Assembly: GCA_021527695.1 (NCBI GenBank)
Contig: JAKFAO010000007.1
Location: 620,001-684,000, forward strand
Reading direction: 5' to 3'
Length of the DNA stretch: 64,000 nt
Source: Naematelia aurantialba
Lineage: Eukaryota > Basidiomycota > Tremellomycetes > Tremellales > Naemateliaceae
In this document: piece after piece, positions 9,769 to 21,600 of the stretch
Position numbering within the stretch: position 1 is the stretch's first letter
Layout: each line of letters starts with the position of its first letter
Notes under the pieces: generated by a model
What the model saw: the letters and a program-made list of their open reading frames with translations, nothing else
Database searches by the model: none
What the model was told of the DNA's origin: nothing
Position numbers and translations under genes: made by a program

Positions 9769-11735
9769 ATGTCCTCGCCGCCGTCGGCAAGCTCATCACG
9801 CATGCCAATAGGAGTTCCCGCGTCCCCGCCTCCCCCGGGCCGACGCGCCTCGTCCTCCTCCAATCCTCTCCTACGGTCCTCGCCGCCCGCCCTACACACT
9901 CCAGGCCGGGCGCCGTACCACTCCCACCCTGGCTGTCCGTTATGCGGCATCGTCTCTGCCGCCAGTACCCTGCGTGCCCAGTCGATGGAAGACGAGCGTC
10001 CTCTTCTATCGCCCGGCCCTACGACCGCTTTCCTTCCCTCCCCCGACGGCCAGGAGGGCCCAGCGAGTCCGGCGGGTGGTGCAAGAGCCTCACAGTACTC
10101 TAGCCCGTTTGACCAGAACGCGCCTCCAGCCAGTAGCAGCGGCGCACTGCGCACGACACAGGCAGCGGGGCGGGACGTGGTCTTTCGCGACGACGACATT
10201 ACAGTCGTCAGGGCGGCCGGGAAGGAGCGGCTCGTCGATGGTGGAAGGCACTTGCTGGTCATACTCAACAAACATGTGGAGAACGTTTACGACTTGGTAA
10301 GTGACTCTGTACGCATTTTCAACAGTTTCATCTTTCATCATGCCAGAGCCAGCACATTTGCGGGAGTTTGAGTCCATTATAGCCGCTTTCAAAGCGCGGA
10401 CGCAGGAGACGTGCGCGGCTGCAACTTGAGGCTCCAGCTGACCCGTGCAGGGCCCATCAGACATTCCCATCCTTTCACACATCTTCGACACCTCACGACG
10501 CATCTTATCGGCCATGCCACTAGCTCCCATCCCGGATGCAGAACGAGGCGGATCATCGCATATGTCTGATCTGCGAGTGGGCTTTGTCGGACCTATCTCG
10601 AGTGGGTGCCTCTCATACATTCTCTACTCAGCCATCTACCACTGTGGCGGTTTACAAGGTACTTAAAGAACGGGTGGCGATGGGCAGCAGTTGCCATGAG
10701 TACCTATCATGAGCTTGCGTCGCCTCACCACGCCAAGCATGACCAAGTTGCCGTTTGAGCTGACCCGCGTCTCCTACAGAGGACCCGCAATCGCCCCACG
10801 CCCACTTGCACGCCCACGCAACGATGGGACCATACGATCCCCACTTGCCCGGAGCGAGCTTTTGGCGGCGCAACGTCGTCTTTGGCTCGATGAATTGGTG
10901 GGATATCGAGGACCTCCGCGCGGAGATCAGGTGTGTCCCGCCGTCGTCTCCCGTCGTTCTCGGTCCTCTTCCTTGTCCTCCTTCGCCTTTCTCGTCCCCT
11001 CTGCTTTCCCTGTCTTCCTCTCGCTCTCTCTTCCCTCAGTCTACAAGCCCTAAACACCTCTCTCCTTTCCCCTTCCGTTGGAATTCCGGCTCCTCTCAAA
11101 AATTGGCGGTTGGCTGATACTGGTCCCTACAGAGAATCAACATCGAACAACAGGGTCAAGTCGGGGTACGAAAGCCGTGGAAGGGCGCCAATCGATCGAG
11201 TCCCCGATGCCGGGTCTGTAGCTGTAAGTCGATCCAGCTATGAGCTTGCACGATCCCACGATCCCACCCACGGATGTTCCCACCTTCCTACCCACAGACG
11301 TCCCATTCCCCATTCACGGGCGTCCACACGTCGACAGGCGCTCGACTGACTTCGTATACCTCGACAAAGCACTCACTGACGACCTTGCAGGGCCTGCCAA
11401 ACGCTCTCGACCCAGATCCCTACACCGACACGCCAACACCCGACGCCAGCCAATTCCTACTCCCGCTCCCACATCCCGTGTCCAGCTCGGCGCCAGTGGA
11501 CCGCGGGGGGACGGCTCGGTCCCGCTCCCAAACAGGTTCAGGGTCTGCCTCTGGTTCCAGATCTGCTTCAAGATCAGGATCGGCACATACCTCTGCATCA
11601 GGATCGACCTTTAGGTCCCCGTCGTCGGAAGGGACAGTGACGGTGCGGGGGAGCGGCAAGGGGAAACATCGAGAGCAAGAGGACGTCGAGTTGGAGTATC
11701 AGGACGTCGACCTTGGGGTTGGCAGGGAGGCTTGA
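9769..11735 (+). CDS. HIT-superfamily protein (fungal, function unknown)
   Basis: Exons 9769-10296, 10451-10601, 10780-10930, 11133-11223, 11298-11735 give about 452 residues. A Ser/Pro-rich N-terminus is followed by a HIT-like module: GCPLCGIV, VVFRDDDITVVRA, LLVILNKHVENVYDL, IFDTSRRIL and a His-rich active-site-like motif HAHLHAHAT (about residues 233-241), then SMNWWDIEDLRAEIR. HIT proteins hydrolyse or transfer nucleotides on phosphate-linked substrates through the HxHxHxx triad; here the spacing is compatible. The C-terminal ~200 residues are Ser-rich and disordered, ending in KGKHREQEDVELEYQDVDLG. The last intron may instead end at 11390, removing 31 residues. No substrate can be assigned. 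Confidence 0.75.
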
Positions 11736-12187
11736 GCTGCAAGACGAGGACAAGGACAAGGACAAGGACAAGGACGCGGACGGTGGACCACGAGAGTACA
11801 GGCCGTAGGCGAAAATTCAACAGAGGATCGCATTGGGTCCGACGGTCTCTGATCGGGGATCGAGACGTCCATTTGTTCATTATGCATCAACCCACATTAA
11901 TGTCGCGTCGCCGAGGCAGATGGCTGCCATGGAGCTGCACGGACGTCCGAGCGCAGTCGATCCTCCTTTGCAAGCCTGAAACTGGGACGCGCCTGATAGG
12001 CGACATCACTCATCATTCAACGCCCGACCTCACCCTCCCCTTTGAGCGCAACCCAACTGTCTTCTCAGGAGGTTTTCTTGGTTACAGCTTTCCTTGTCAC
12101 ACCATCGAGACCGACGAGTAGTCAGTCGACGAGCAGTTTAGGTCGACGAGCAGTTTAGGTCGACGAGCACCTAGTCGACGAGGCAGG
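11736..12187. other. Intergenic region with two short tandem repeats
   Basis: No gene seen. It holds a GACAAG hexanucleotide repeat (about 11747-11776) just after the stop of the HIT-family gene. A GTCGACGAGCAGTTTAG-type repeat (about 12118-12178, 3-4 copies) lies immediately before the next start codon. Confidence 0.6.
12118..12180. repeat. GTCGACGAGCAGTTTAG tandem repeat in a 5' leader
   Basis: Two full copies and two partial ones of a 17-bp unit that contains a SalI-like GTCGAC. It ends 8 bp before the ATG at 12188, so it probably lies in the 5' UTR. Confidence 0.75.
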
Positions 12188-13677
12188 ATGGAAGAGACGT
12201 ACAGGGCCAAGCTGACTGGCTCGCCCTACCCTAAACCCGACACCGACATTCCCAACGAGGTGCACGGTGCAGCCCCTGTCCCTGCCAATCCCCCGCCAGA
12301 GGCTGGCGCCGTGCCGGCCCAGCGGTCCGACGTATACGTCCATACGCTCCCACCTCGACTGCTTGAAGCAGACTCGAGAGCGGCGGCGGTACCCCGCACC
12401 CGCGCCGAGCGGTCGGCGGGGCTGCGCTCGTGGTTCGCGCAGACGCCGCACCCTCTTGTCTATCTATGCCTGCTGATCTCGCTCGGGACGTTGCTCCTCA
12501 CGGTGCCCAAGGGGAGTCTGCCGACTCTGACAGGCCGCCACCGGGCGCTCCGAGTACGTGATGCCTGTCCACACTGCACTTCCCTTCCCTCTTCGCTACT
12601 GTAGGACTGACGGCAGGACCGACAGGCGCAGGAGAAGCTCGTACAGGACAAGATGGCGCTCCTGGCCCAGCTCGCCACTTTCCTGCCGCCGCCACTGGCG
12701 CACCTCGTGAGCCCGGTGGACGCGGCCAACCCGCTCTCGTCGGGCGTCATGGCGCTCAGCGACCGCCGGCAGATCGGGCTCGTCAAGGACGGCGCAGCGC
12801 TGCGGTTCTGGAACACCAGGACGGGGGTGGGCGCAGGTGCGGGCGCATATGCGGCCGCCGGCGCTGGGGGAGACGGCGACGGCGACGGCGACGGCGAGCG
12901 CTGGTGGTCCGTCGAGGAGCTGGGGCACGGCGCAAGCGTAGTCAAGAGCCGCGGCGACGGCACCGAGCGCGAGGTCTGGGTCCTGCAGATGGGCGAGCAC
13001 GACGGTGGGATCTCTCCGTCCCGTCGTCTGTATTGCAGCGCGGCTGACACACAGGACACGCAGCGCAGACGCACACGCCCACCCTGGCAGCGCTTACGCA
13101 CTCGCTTCTCCTGCGTGATCGGCTGCTGGCCGAACTGGCACAAGCCAGAGCGGCCGCTACCCCGCCACTCCAGGTACGACTCCTGCCCGAATCGACCGCA
13201 CCGCAAGGCACCGAAGAGCGCGGTGCGGCAAAGCGGGACGAAGCGGAATGGTCAGACGAACGAAACGAACGAAACGAACGAAACGAACGAAACGAACGAA
13301 ACGAACGACACGAACGAAACGAACGAAACGAACGAAACAGGCGCGCACGCGAGCGAGAACACGAGCTCGAAGAGAGGGAGCGCCAGGTCACCATGAGAGA
13401 ACAGTGGGTGGTCGACGAGATGAGGTGAGCCAGCAGCCAACTCGGGGCGTACTAACGTCGACTCAGGAAACTCAGTGAGAGGATTCGGTCAGTCGACAAG
13501 AGTCCACCTCTGTCAAAAAACAGGAATTGACGTCATCTCAGCTCACAGGCTACCGAACTCACTCTGGAAGATCGGATCACCGAGCGCCTCAAAGCCTATC
13601 AGAGGCAGCTGACGCAACTCGGCAGTGGGCGAGAGGAACATGGAGCCGTACAAGGCAGGAACAGTGATGAGCTGTGA
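12188..13677 (+). CDS. Single-pass membrane protein with charged coiled coil, function unknown
   Basis: Not recognised. Exons 12188-12553, 12626-13004, 13055-13424, 13467-13487 (21 nt), 13542-13677 give 423 residues. The N-terminal ~95 residues are Pro-rich. A single hydrophobic segment, PLVYLCLLISLGTLLLTV, lies near residues 97-115. Then come a globular-looking part, a Gly/Asp linker, and from about residue 255 a Glu/Arg-rich coiled coil that continues to the C-terminus (KLSERIRSQATELTLEDRI, RLKAYQRQL). The coiled coil contains an Asn-Glu-Arg triplet repeated about nine times, encoded by a 9-bp tandem repeat. Lack of a signal peptide suggests a signal-anchor protein of the ER, nuclear envelope or mitochondrial membrane; that is inference. 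Confidence 0.7.
13257..13341 (+). repeat. In-frame 9-bp minisatellite coding Asn-Glu-Arg
   Basis: About nine copies of GAACGAAAC, one with a base change giving His. It is in frame with the spliced reading frame and encodes (ERN)n inside a coiled coil. A 9-bp period keeps the frame when the copy number changes. Confidence 0.85.
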
Positions 13678-13837
13678 TGCGTGTTGCGTCGACTGCAAAA
13701 TCACCGCCATTGACTTTCGGTAGATCTGAGAATATCCCGCGTCTTGTTTGCGCAGCAATGATTGTACATGCATGCCTCTGAGCCCAAAGGTAGCTCAAGA
13801 ACAGCGTCAAAGACCCGAGTGGCTACCCGCACCGTCA

Positions 13838-15674
13838 CTACGCCTGCTTCTTGGCTTTTGCACTTAGCCTCTTCACCTCTTCAAAGCTGTCCTCGGCGCG
13901 ACCTCTACCATGAGTCCTCTTCCCGCTCTCCGGCGCCTGTGCAGGTCCAAGATACGTAGGCAGAGACTTGTACACGCTCGTCAATCCTGCTTCACCCGGC
14001 GGTGATGAGGTAGGAAGGGAAGATGGAAAGGCAGCTAAGAGTTCCGCGAAATTGACAGACCCAAGTGGCGAAACCGCTGAAACTGCGACGATGTTGTCAT
14101 TGCGGAGTTGTCGGATCTAACAGGTTTGAGCGTGAGCGGGATTCGCGTGAAGTAACAGAGGTCACGCACCTGATCTCGAGTCACGGTAAAGACACTTTCT
14201 GGAAGTTTTTCAAGGAAAAACCCCTGGATCATCCCAATCCAATATGGGAGAGACAGGATCATTCGACGTCCCTCGAGACCGGAATATTTCAAGACCAGCT
14301 GCATGATCTCCCGGAATGTGAAGGCTACAGCAATAAGCGGGGCGAAGGGACAACAGGCAAAGAACAAACTATCTGGACCGCCAGCCTCGATGATCTTCCC
14401 ACCGACCTGCTTGACCACCTCCGGATCATCACGGCAGCAGATCTCAACCGCTCGCGCAATATCGCCCGCATACACGGGTCTGACGAGCATTAGCCCGCAG
14501 AGTCACCCATCACAGCGTGAACTCACTGAAAGCGGACGACACCGCCACCAAACACGGGTAAGAACGGGAGCCATTTGGCAAGTATCGCAAAGCGCTGTAG
14601 AAGGTCAGTGTTCTCCTGAGGCTGCATGTGGTGTCTGGATTACTGACGGTAAAGAACGAATCGCCCGGCCCGAAGATGATCGATGGCCGGACGATGGTCG
14701 CACTGGGATCTGCTTCCAGGAAAGCCCTCTCCCCCGCCGCCTTTGTCCGCTGGCTGCAAAGGCCCGCCTATCAGCAGAAGGAATGCCAGAAGTTGGTATG
14801 AAAGTCGTCGCATGTGACGCTCACTCACTAAGGCGTCACACCATGCTCATCCGCTCCAATAGCGCTAATCATGACCATCCTCCCTACCCCTCCCTCTTTC
14901 GCCAACCTCGCGACCGTCTGAGCCCCCTTCTCTTGAACTTCGTGCATAGCTTTCGCAGGTGCCGATAGCAATCCTACCATCGATACCACGGCCGATGCGC
15001 CATCCAGCGCAGATCGCAGTGCCGTTGGGGTGGGGGAGGTGATATCTGCGGAGACGGGCGGAAGGATCTGTGCACCGAGAGGCGCGAGCGTGGCGTGTAC
15101 TGCAGCATCAGACCATTATTGTCAGCTGTCATCTAGCGTCAATACTTTACGAGAGATGGCACCAGGAGAGTGGTGTACGATAACATAGAGGTGTGAACAT
15201 ACAAGCTTCAGGATGCCGAGAGACTAGAAGGACTCGATTCCGTGGATCCGCGACCAGTGCCCGTGCGACGTACGAGGCTACCCAGAGAGTCAGTCGAGCA
15301 TTCGGAATGAAGCACGCGCGAGGCCAGGCTCTAACTGGATATAGCACCCGGTCCTATTGTTCTGGAAACTACACCCTTCTGCTGCGAGCCCTTCTCCGAA
15401 ACACTGGTGCGCCAGATGGATTGTTCAACAGGAGCAGGAGGAGAGAAGGATGACACAGGACGAAGAAACGGGAGCCGTAGACCGCGGAAGAAGGAACACG
15501 GAAGAAGAAGAAAGCGACCAAGGAGTAACATTGGAAAACAGAGAAGTAAAGAAAACGCAGCATGACAAAAAGACCTTACTTACCCAAGAACCCCGCGCCG
15601 ACGAGCACGATCTTCCGCTGACTTGTCTGAGACTGCCCCGACGTGCTCGCCATTCTCCTTGCCAGGACATTCAT
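13838..15674 (-). CDS. NDUFA9/COQ11-like mitochondrial NAD(P)-binding (atypical SDR) protein
   Basis: Atypical short-chain dehydrogenase fold related to the complex I 40-kDa subunit and Coq11; in mitochondria such proteins have structural or quinone-related roles. Exons in order: 15584-15674, 15203-15277, 14829-15099, 14648-14753, 14527-14594, 14370-14479, 14170-14324, 13838-14116; 384 residues, near the ~375 of the 40-kDa subunit. Seen: an Arg-containing, hydroxylated presequence (MNVLARRMASTS), the nucleotide-binding start KIVLVGAGFL, SADITSP, ISAIGAD, a YxxxK pair (YQRTK, about 146-150), IVRPSIIFGPGD, QPVYAGDIARAV, GGPDTFTF and FFLEKLPE. Intron 6 uses a GTTTGT donor. Complex I subunit versus Coq11-type role cannot be settled from sequence alone. 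Confidence 0.85.
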
Positions 15675-16397
15675 CGCCAGTAGCCTGTATCCTGATGATC
15701 CGAGGTCAGAGGAACAATATATGGTGCACAAGATAGTCACACGAGTAGTGCGGACAGACACGAAGAGAGAGAGAGTGGAAAGAAAGCAAAGTAGAGTTTT
15801 GCAGCAAGATGCGGAATCAATTGGCTAAACCGTGCCTGGTGATATGGCATGACGTCATTCATTCGACGCGTCTGGCGAAAAGCAGTCGCGGTCCCAGGCA
15901 AAAGTTGGCTCTCGTCGCTCTTCCCGCAAACTATCAGACACGATAATGATGTCCATAATGATATCGGCAGTCTCGCATGAATGTCGTAATACATGGCTCG
16001 TCAAGACAAGATAAATGCTAGAAACCGACAACGACGCCGTTACTCATTGCTCCTGGTGCTCAATGCCGTATCAGATTGCCCCTATTGCTCGATGCGAGAT
16101 CAGATTTCCCCCTTGCTCAATGACGTCCCACAATGCTCCGCGCCCAATGCCGTTTCGTGGTTCCCCCATTGCTCCATGCCGTCTCGTGGTGCTCTCATTA
16201 CCCCATGCCGTCTCGTGGTGCGCTCATTACCCCATGCCGTGGTGCGCTCATTACCCCATGCCGTCTCGTGGTGCTCTCATTACCCCATGCCGTCCGTGTC
16301 GTTCCCATGCCTCCGTGACGACTCGTGTTGCTCCTACTGCCCCATGATCTTGCCTTGCTAAAGAATCGTGAGGGCGGTAGATGAGCAGAGACCACGC
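15675..16397. other. Intergenic region with minisatellite
   Basis: Between the starts of the NDUFA9-like gene and the stop of the CENP-B-like gene. No gene seen. It contains the 29-bp repeat described separately. Confidence 0.6.
16146..16300. repeat. 29-bp minisatellite (ATGCCGTCTCGTGGTGCTCT...)
   Basis: Five to six direct copies, one internally deleted by 5 bp and slightly diverged copies at the left edge. More degenerate relatives extend left to about 16030. It lies about 100-250 bp downstream of the HTH gene. Confidence 0.85.
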
Positions 16398-18615
16398 CTA
16401 TTGCCATGCCGCGTTCTGGGGGTTATACGTGGGCCCAAAGTCCGCGCTGGGATAGGTTTGCTGCACGTACTGCCCTTGACCGTAGTGCTTGTTTGGCATC
16501 GTGGCGTACTGTGCGACCTCGGTGGACATGTCGCCGTAGTCCGTCGTCTGGAACACGCCATTGACCACACCTTGCCCAGGCGTAATCGGCGTCAGGGGCG
16601 GGACGTTCGTGTGCATCGGCAACACACCTCCAGACTCGCCCCAGTCGGACATGTCGGGCGAGATGGTCATGCCCGACAGCGAGTCGGTGAACGGGGCGAG
16701 GGAGGACTGCTGGCGTGAGTGGGTACCGGCGCTGCTCGAGCTGGTCAGAGGCGACTCGAGCGGTGAGATCTGGTCCTCGCCCACGATAGGCGTGATGCCA
16801 AACGCGGAGGCCGCAAGACTGCTGGGACGCCACCGCCGCAGACCAGACTGCGTAGAGTTGGTCCGACTGAGCGGGATGGTCCGGCGGGGCGACGGGCTCG
16901 TGGTACCGTGGTACGAGTTCTGCCGTTGCAGGTTCAGCGGCGAGGGCCGAACGAACCGCTGTGCTTTGCCAGACGACGGTAATTGCGCGTCCGCCTCCCC
17001 GACCACCTGCGGTGACGACTGTGACCTTTGACGAGAGTTGGGCGTCACTTCCGCCGAAATGAGGTCCGACGTGGATTTAACAAATCCATTTCGGCTTGGC
17101 GTCCCGAGCGCAGGGTACTGCGGGGTAGGCTGGTACCCGTCCTGGCCGCTCGAGTCGGAAGAGCTCAGCGTCATGTTCGACTGCGAGCGGGAAAGGAGGA
17201 CGGAACCACCCATGGGCGACATGGTCGCAGTGTGCCCGTAACCCGTTTGGTACACGTACGGGTTAAACGAGTGGTGCAAGGGCGTCGTGACAGGCTTTCC
17301 CTGCATCCTACGACGGTCCTTGAACTGTCACATGTCAGTCCGGGCTCATGACGCTCGCACGAGGGAAACTCTCACCTTGTCCCACCACTTGGCCGACGCC
17401 TTGAACCGCTCACCCGGAAACCCAATCTCCGTGGCAAATGCCTTTGCCATGTCCCTCGCGACGTTGTCGCGCACATCCCGACCGCTGGCAATCTGCTTGT
17501 CCAGCCACTCGTCCATCTTCGCTTCGATCGCAGGAAAGCGACCGCCGACCACTTTCGCAACCTTGGGAAGCACCGGTTGGTGGACTTCCTGCGGCTGTGT
17601 CCAGCGATGCGCCGAGAGGATGATCTTGGAGATGGTACTCCGATCGACGCTAAAGACCTTGATCAGCTGTGGTTCTAAACGGGTAAGAAGGCCCGCACCC
17701 GTATTGCCGCGCAATATCTTCTTGCCTTAGCGAGCTATTTGCGCGGTGCAATTCGACGATGTTCCTCTTGTCTTCGAAGGTCAGTTTGACCTTTGGCCGA
17801 GGACGGAGTTCCGAGGACGTGGAAGCGGAGCGGGCGAGGGAGGGTTGCGAAGAGGATGCGATGGACGTCGAAGAGCCATTGCGACTGCAAGGGACGCCGG
17901 AGAACTCGTATCCAGGTTGCGGGACGGGATAGTAGGGCTGCTGGGGTGTGGGCAGCCCGGGTTGAGGCGCGAGGCCAAATTGGTGAGGCTGGGGCATGGG
18001 GACGAATGCTCCCGGATAGGTGTAGAATGTCGACGGGTCGAATGTTTCCGGCAGTGGGACGGGGTATGTCATCATGGGATCGTTGGGAAACTGCCGGAAG
18101 GGGGACATGAGAGGTTTCGAGCCGTGCGAGGCTCGAACGGTTTCCTGACCGTGGAAGTCAGGTGGATGCGGGAACGTCGACGGGGGGATGTGCGGCTGGG
18201 AGGTGGACGCCACTGGAGTTCTCTCGTCCTCTGGCAAGGACGAGTGATCTGTGGTCGTCAGGGGAAGGAAGTGTCCCTGGTCCTCCATCCCGTAGTCTGC
18301 TTCGAAGTCACCAAAGGAGAAATCGTAAGCCTCGTCTACGGGAGTGGGGTGCATTCTGTTTGCCGAATGCGAGGGGCCGGGAGCGTAGCCAGAGCCACTG
18401 GCTTGCATGAGTCCATGCGAGGGGTTGGGGTCGGCCGGCGCGTAGGCGTGGGGGTTGAGGTACGCCGAGGGGGAGGTAAAGTCGTGGGTATTGAGCCCAA
18501 GACGCGTCGGGGTGACGGACGACGGAGAGATGTGTTCTGCCTGCGGGGTGTAGGAGGGGACCGGCGCTGTTGGGGACATGGCAGCGGGCTCGCTTTGGGC
18601 CGGATCAGCGTCCAT
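16398..18615 (-). CDS. CENP-B/Psq-type helix-turn-helix DNA-binding protein
   Basis: Exons in order: 17699-18615, 17376-17649, 16398-17324; 705 residues. Residues 1-270 are Ser/Pro/Gln-rich and disordered. A first HTH like the CENP-B N-terminal domain spans about 275-320 (KLTFEDKRNIVELHR, RQEDIARQYG, VDRSTISKII). A second, CENPB-type HTH lies at about 340-398 (AKMDEWLDKQIASGRDV, FKASAKWWDKFKDRR). The rest is Ser-rich. No DDE transposase domain follows, so this is not an intact Tc5/pogo transposase but a host protein of the same descent, perhaps a transcription factor or centromere/heterochromatin binder. The role is inference. Confidence 0.82.
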
Positions 18616-21600
18616 GTCATCGAGAATGCAGAAACGAATGGCTGGTTGGCCGGGGAGATCAGGGAAAGCAAAGGGAAACTCGGAAACTCTGGGTGATATG
18701 CAAAGGCGTACCTATGGGGGAGCTTTGTAGCGTGTCCTTGGCGTCAGACCAACTTGTAGTGCCCGACAGCTTGGTCCCGGGGTGGTACACCGGGAGCCGT
18801 CGGGCGCGCAGATCTGGCCGGCCCTGCTTGAAACGGGTCGATCAGGATGCCGAGACGCGGGACTGGCGGGCTAAGCGTACAGACGGAGGCTGTGACGCGG
18901 GTGAGCCCGGAGGCAGCTGCGAGCAAGTCGCGGGTCAGTACTGCGATGCCCGAGGGCGTCGCCGTTGTTGTCCAGACAGGTGCAGCGAGGGATCGTGATT
19001 GACACGAGCGAAAAACGGTGGTTTGAGAGGAAAGGCAGCGACTCACCCTTTGATTTTGCAAAGGGCCCTCCGCCTCGAACTGCTGTATCGCCGCGCGCCG
19101 CCCAGGTTGTGGCCTGCCGGGGGGGGGAGGGGGGCAGGACTGCTGGGCAGCTCGAACGAGATGTCAGATAAAAAAAAAAGTATGTATATACCCTGGAGGC
19201 AGGACGCGCTGTAGAGGCTCTATAGCTTTTACTCTAAGCTATGCAAGCTTGCAGACTCGAGACCCCGGGTGCGATAGGATTTGAGCTGGTCGGTCGTACG
19301 CCTCTTATAGCCGGTCAAGGTTGGGGGTTAGGTTTTTGCCTCGCCCGCTTGACGCTGCTTCTTTGCTCCGTGTCTGACCTGGATGCTTCTGAAGCCTTGC
19401 GGAGACGGGCAGAAGCAGGCAGGCAGCGCTAAGGGAGGAGGGCCAGGGTTCACCTGGCGTGTCCTTGAACACTTTTAAGGGGGCCAAGAGGGCTTCTCTT
19501 CGGGTGGGGGGGGCACTTATTTAACCAGAATCGAAGCCTGCTGCCTCGCTAGGCTCGTCGTACGCGTGTTGTCAGGCCTCGACGCCAGAGCGAACCAGGT
19601 GCCCAAGCGACAACCGGCCAAGACGAAGCTCCCCTGGCCGGGGATCCTGCTGCTTCTGACGCAGCCACCTGAGAAACTGACCACCGCCCCCGCCCACCAG
19701 GGGAGAGCCGCCGGGCTCTCGTGCCCTTCCGACGGACCTGTCCCCAGGGCGAAAGAGGCAAGGGAATTCAATTGTAAAACTCGTCAAGCGGACCTCCGTA
19801 GTTCTTGACATGCCCCACCTCCCATGCTTCCCTCGTATGTCTCTCTTCCCATTTCCCTAGCGGCGGGAAACACAAAAATACAGCCGCTTGCCCATCCGAT
19901 GGTCTCATGGAAGGATACCATATCACTCACCCCAGAAGCCTGGCCGATCACAGTCATAGCGTACTCTTCTGCCCGTACAAAGCATCACCGAGCAGCTGTC
20001 AGCGGAGACATTTGCACTTTACCCTCCCCTTCGCTGCGTCGTGCTTCGAATCACCTAATTCCGTTTCAGATAGGGGCGTCATGCCCTCCCATGGAACCTC
20101 GAGGTCAGCAGGGAGCAGGCACTAAACTGCCCATAGCCCACTCCACACAATCTGTCTTCAAAAGTGTCATGCTTCGCAGCGTACAAAAGAACAGAGAAGC
20201 TGCGGCAAGCGAGCTGCGATAGACTCTAGGTTTCCATTTGCCCTACCAGAATCCTGTCGTCTATACCCAAAGACGAGACCTAAACTCCCTGAGAAGCGGT
20301 GGTGGTGGCGCAGCTAGCGCCATCTCGGCGTCGATCTGTGACGCGCTGCAGAGTGGTGCGCTGCGCGGCACCAAGCAGAGCCAGACAGTTGGCAGATAGA
20401 AGCGCGCGACCATCAAGGGACACTTTGAACGATGAGAAGGAGGGGTCTCACCATGCGCTGAGACGGTTGTTGTCTTCTGTTCGCTCGCTGCTAGCGCCCT
20501 CCCTCTAGCAGTGACCGTACCTGCTTGTCTCGCCATGTCCTTCTGATGGCATGTCGTAGTACCACCGCCTCCGGGAGGTCGGAGACCCTCAACCTTGACC
20601 GGGTCACGCCCCGGCAACAGGGCTGTTGTCTCCGATGCCATGGTTTTCCCCGGTGGCTTTTGGCGCTGGCGCGGCCATGGCCGACTTTACTGGACGTAAG
20701 GCGTTTATTGTGCTTTGTAGTAATATGCCCTTATAAGAGACGCTCACAGCGCACTGTCTAGCGCTCTGCGGATATGATCGACACGACTTTAGATAAGCCT
20801 CTTCTGCTGCACCTCGCGCTTCGCTTCTCGTCACACAACGGACAAAAGGATAAAGGCGGTGGTATGGATCAGCTGTTCTGCTTCGTGGAGCTAGCGACGG
20901 TTGCTCGCGCCGATCCTCCAGATTGGCGCAATCGCAATCTAGATGGAAATACAATCGCATCACGAGGTCTGCTTCTCTCCGCTCCCGATTGACAAACAGA
21001 GTCGATGGCTCTGGCCCGCGTCTCTCGTGCATGCGCGTCTCTCGTGCATGCAGCCGTATGTATACCTAGGCTCTAGGTTTGTTGCGCGTCGTCAAAAGGT
21101 AGTAACCCCAGATCGTACGGGATGCTGTAACGGCCCCCGGTTTGCGTCGTCTCGCGTGGGCTCAGGCTCCTTCCGCGGGCGAGAGATGTCTTGCCAAGGC
21201 CGAGGGACTCGGTCGTACTTTTGCTTCTCGGCCTTTGTTTCACACCCTCCGTCCCCCTGATCGCACAGATCTCGACTCCCACACGGCGTTGGAGCCATCA
21301 TCCCAGACAGTCGCATCGCATCGCGATGCAAACCACATCGCGCAAACATCGCGATGGCATCGCATCGAGCTCCCCATGTCTCATGCGACAGCCTCGTGGT
21401 AGGCCGCATCGCATCCCGATGCCCCGCTCCACTGTGTCGGCAGGATGTTACTTGACCAGATCCTACAGACTGAAGACCGACACTGCTGCTTGACAACCAG
21501 AGACAAGAGACCTGGAGACCGAGACTGTTGCAGGAGAACCAGAGACCTGCTTTGGTAACCCGAGACCCTAGCGAGACGGCGTGCTCGTCATCGTCGGCTG

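Noticed and set aside
9117..10103. Long plus-strand open frame upstream of the HIT-family gene
   Set aside because: Its product is Ser/Pro/His low complexity, includes an (ACC)n tract, and overlaps the HIT exon in another frame. It is a GC-rich shadow or leader.
11224..11390. Longer last intron in the HIT-family gene
   Set aside because: Kept only as an alternative. The 76-nt intron ending at 11297 leaves an open, in-phase Ser-rich exon and is closer to the typical size.
13055..13396. Reading the 9-bp repeat as Thr-Asn-Glu in the unspliced frame
   Set aside because: That frame requires reading through a GTGGGA...ACACAG intron and ends soon after. The spliced frame continues into a coherent coiled coil and proper stop.
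19235..19320. Possible tRNA-like stretch with a CTCAAAT loop on the minus strand
   Set aside because: No complete cloverleaf or consistent A/B boxes; the T-loop first base does not fit.
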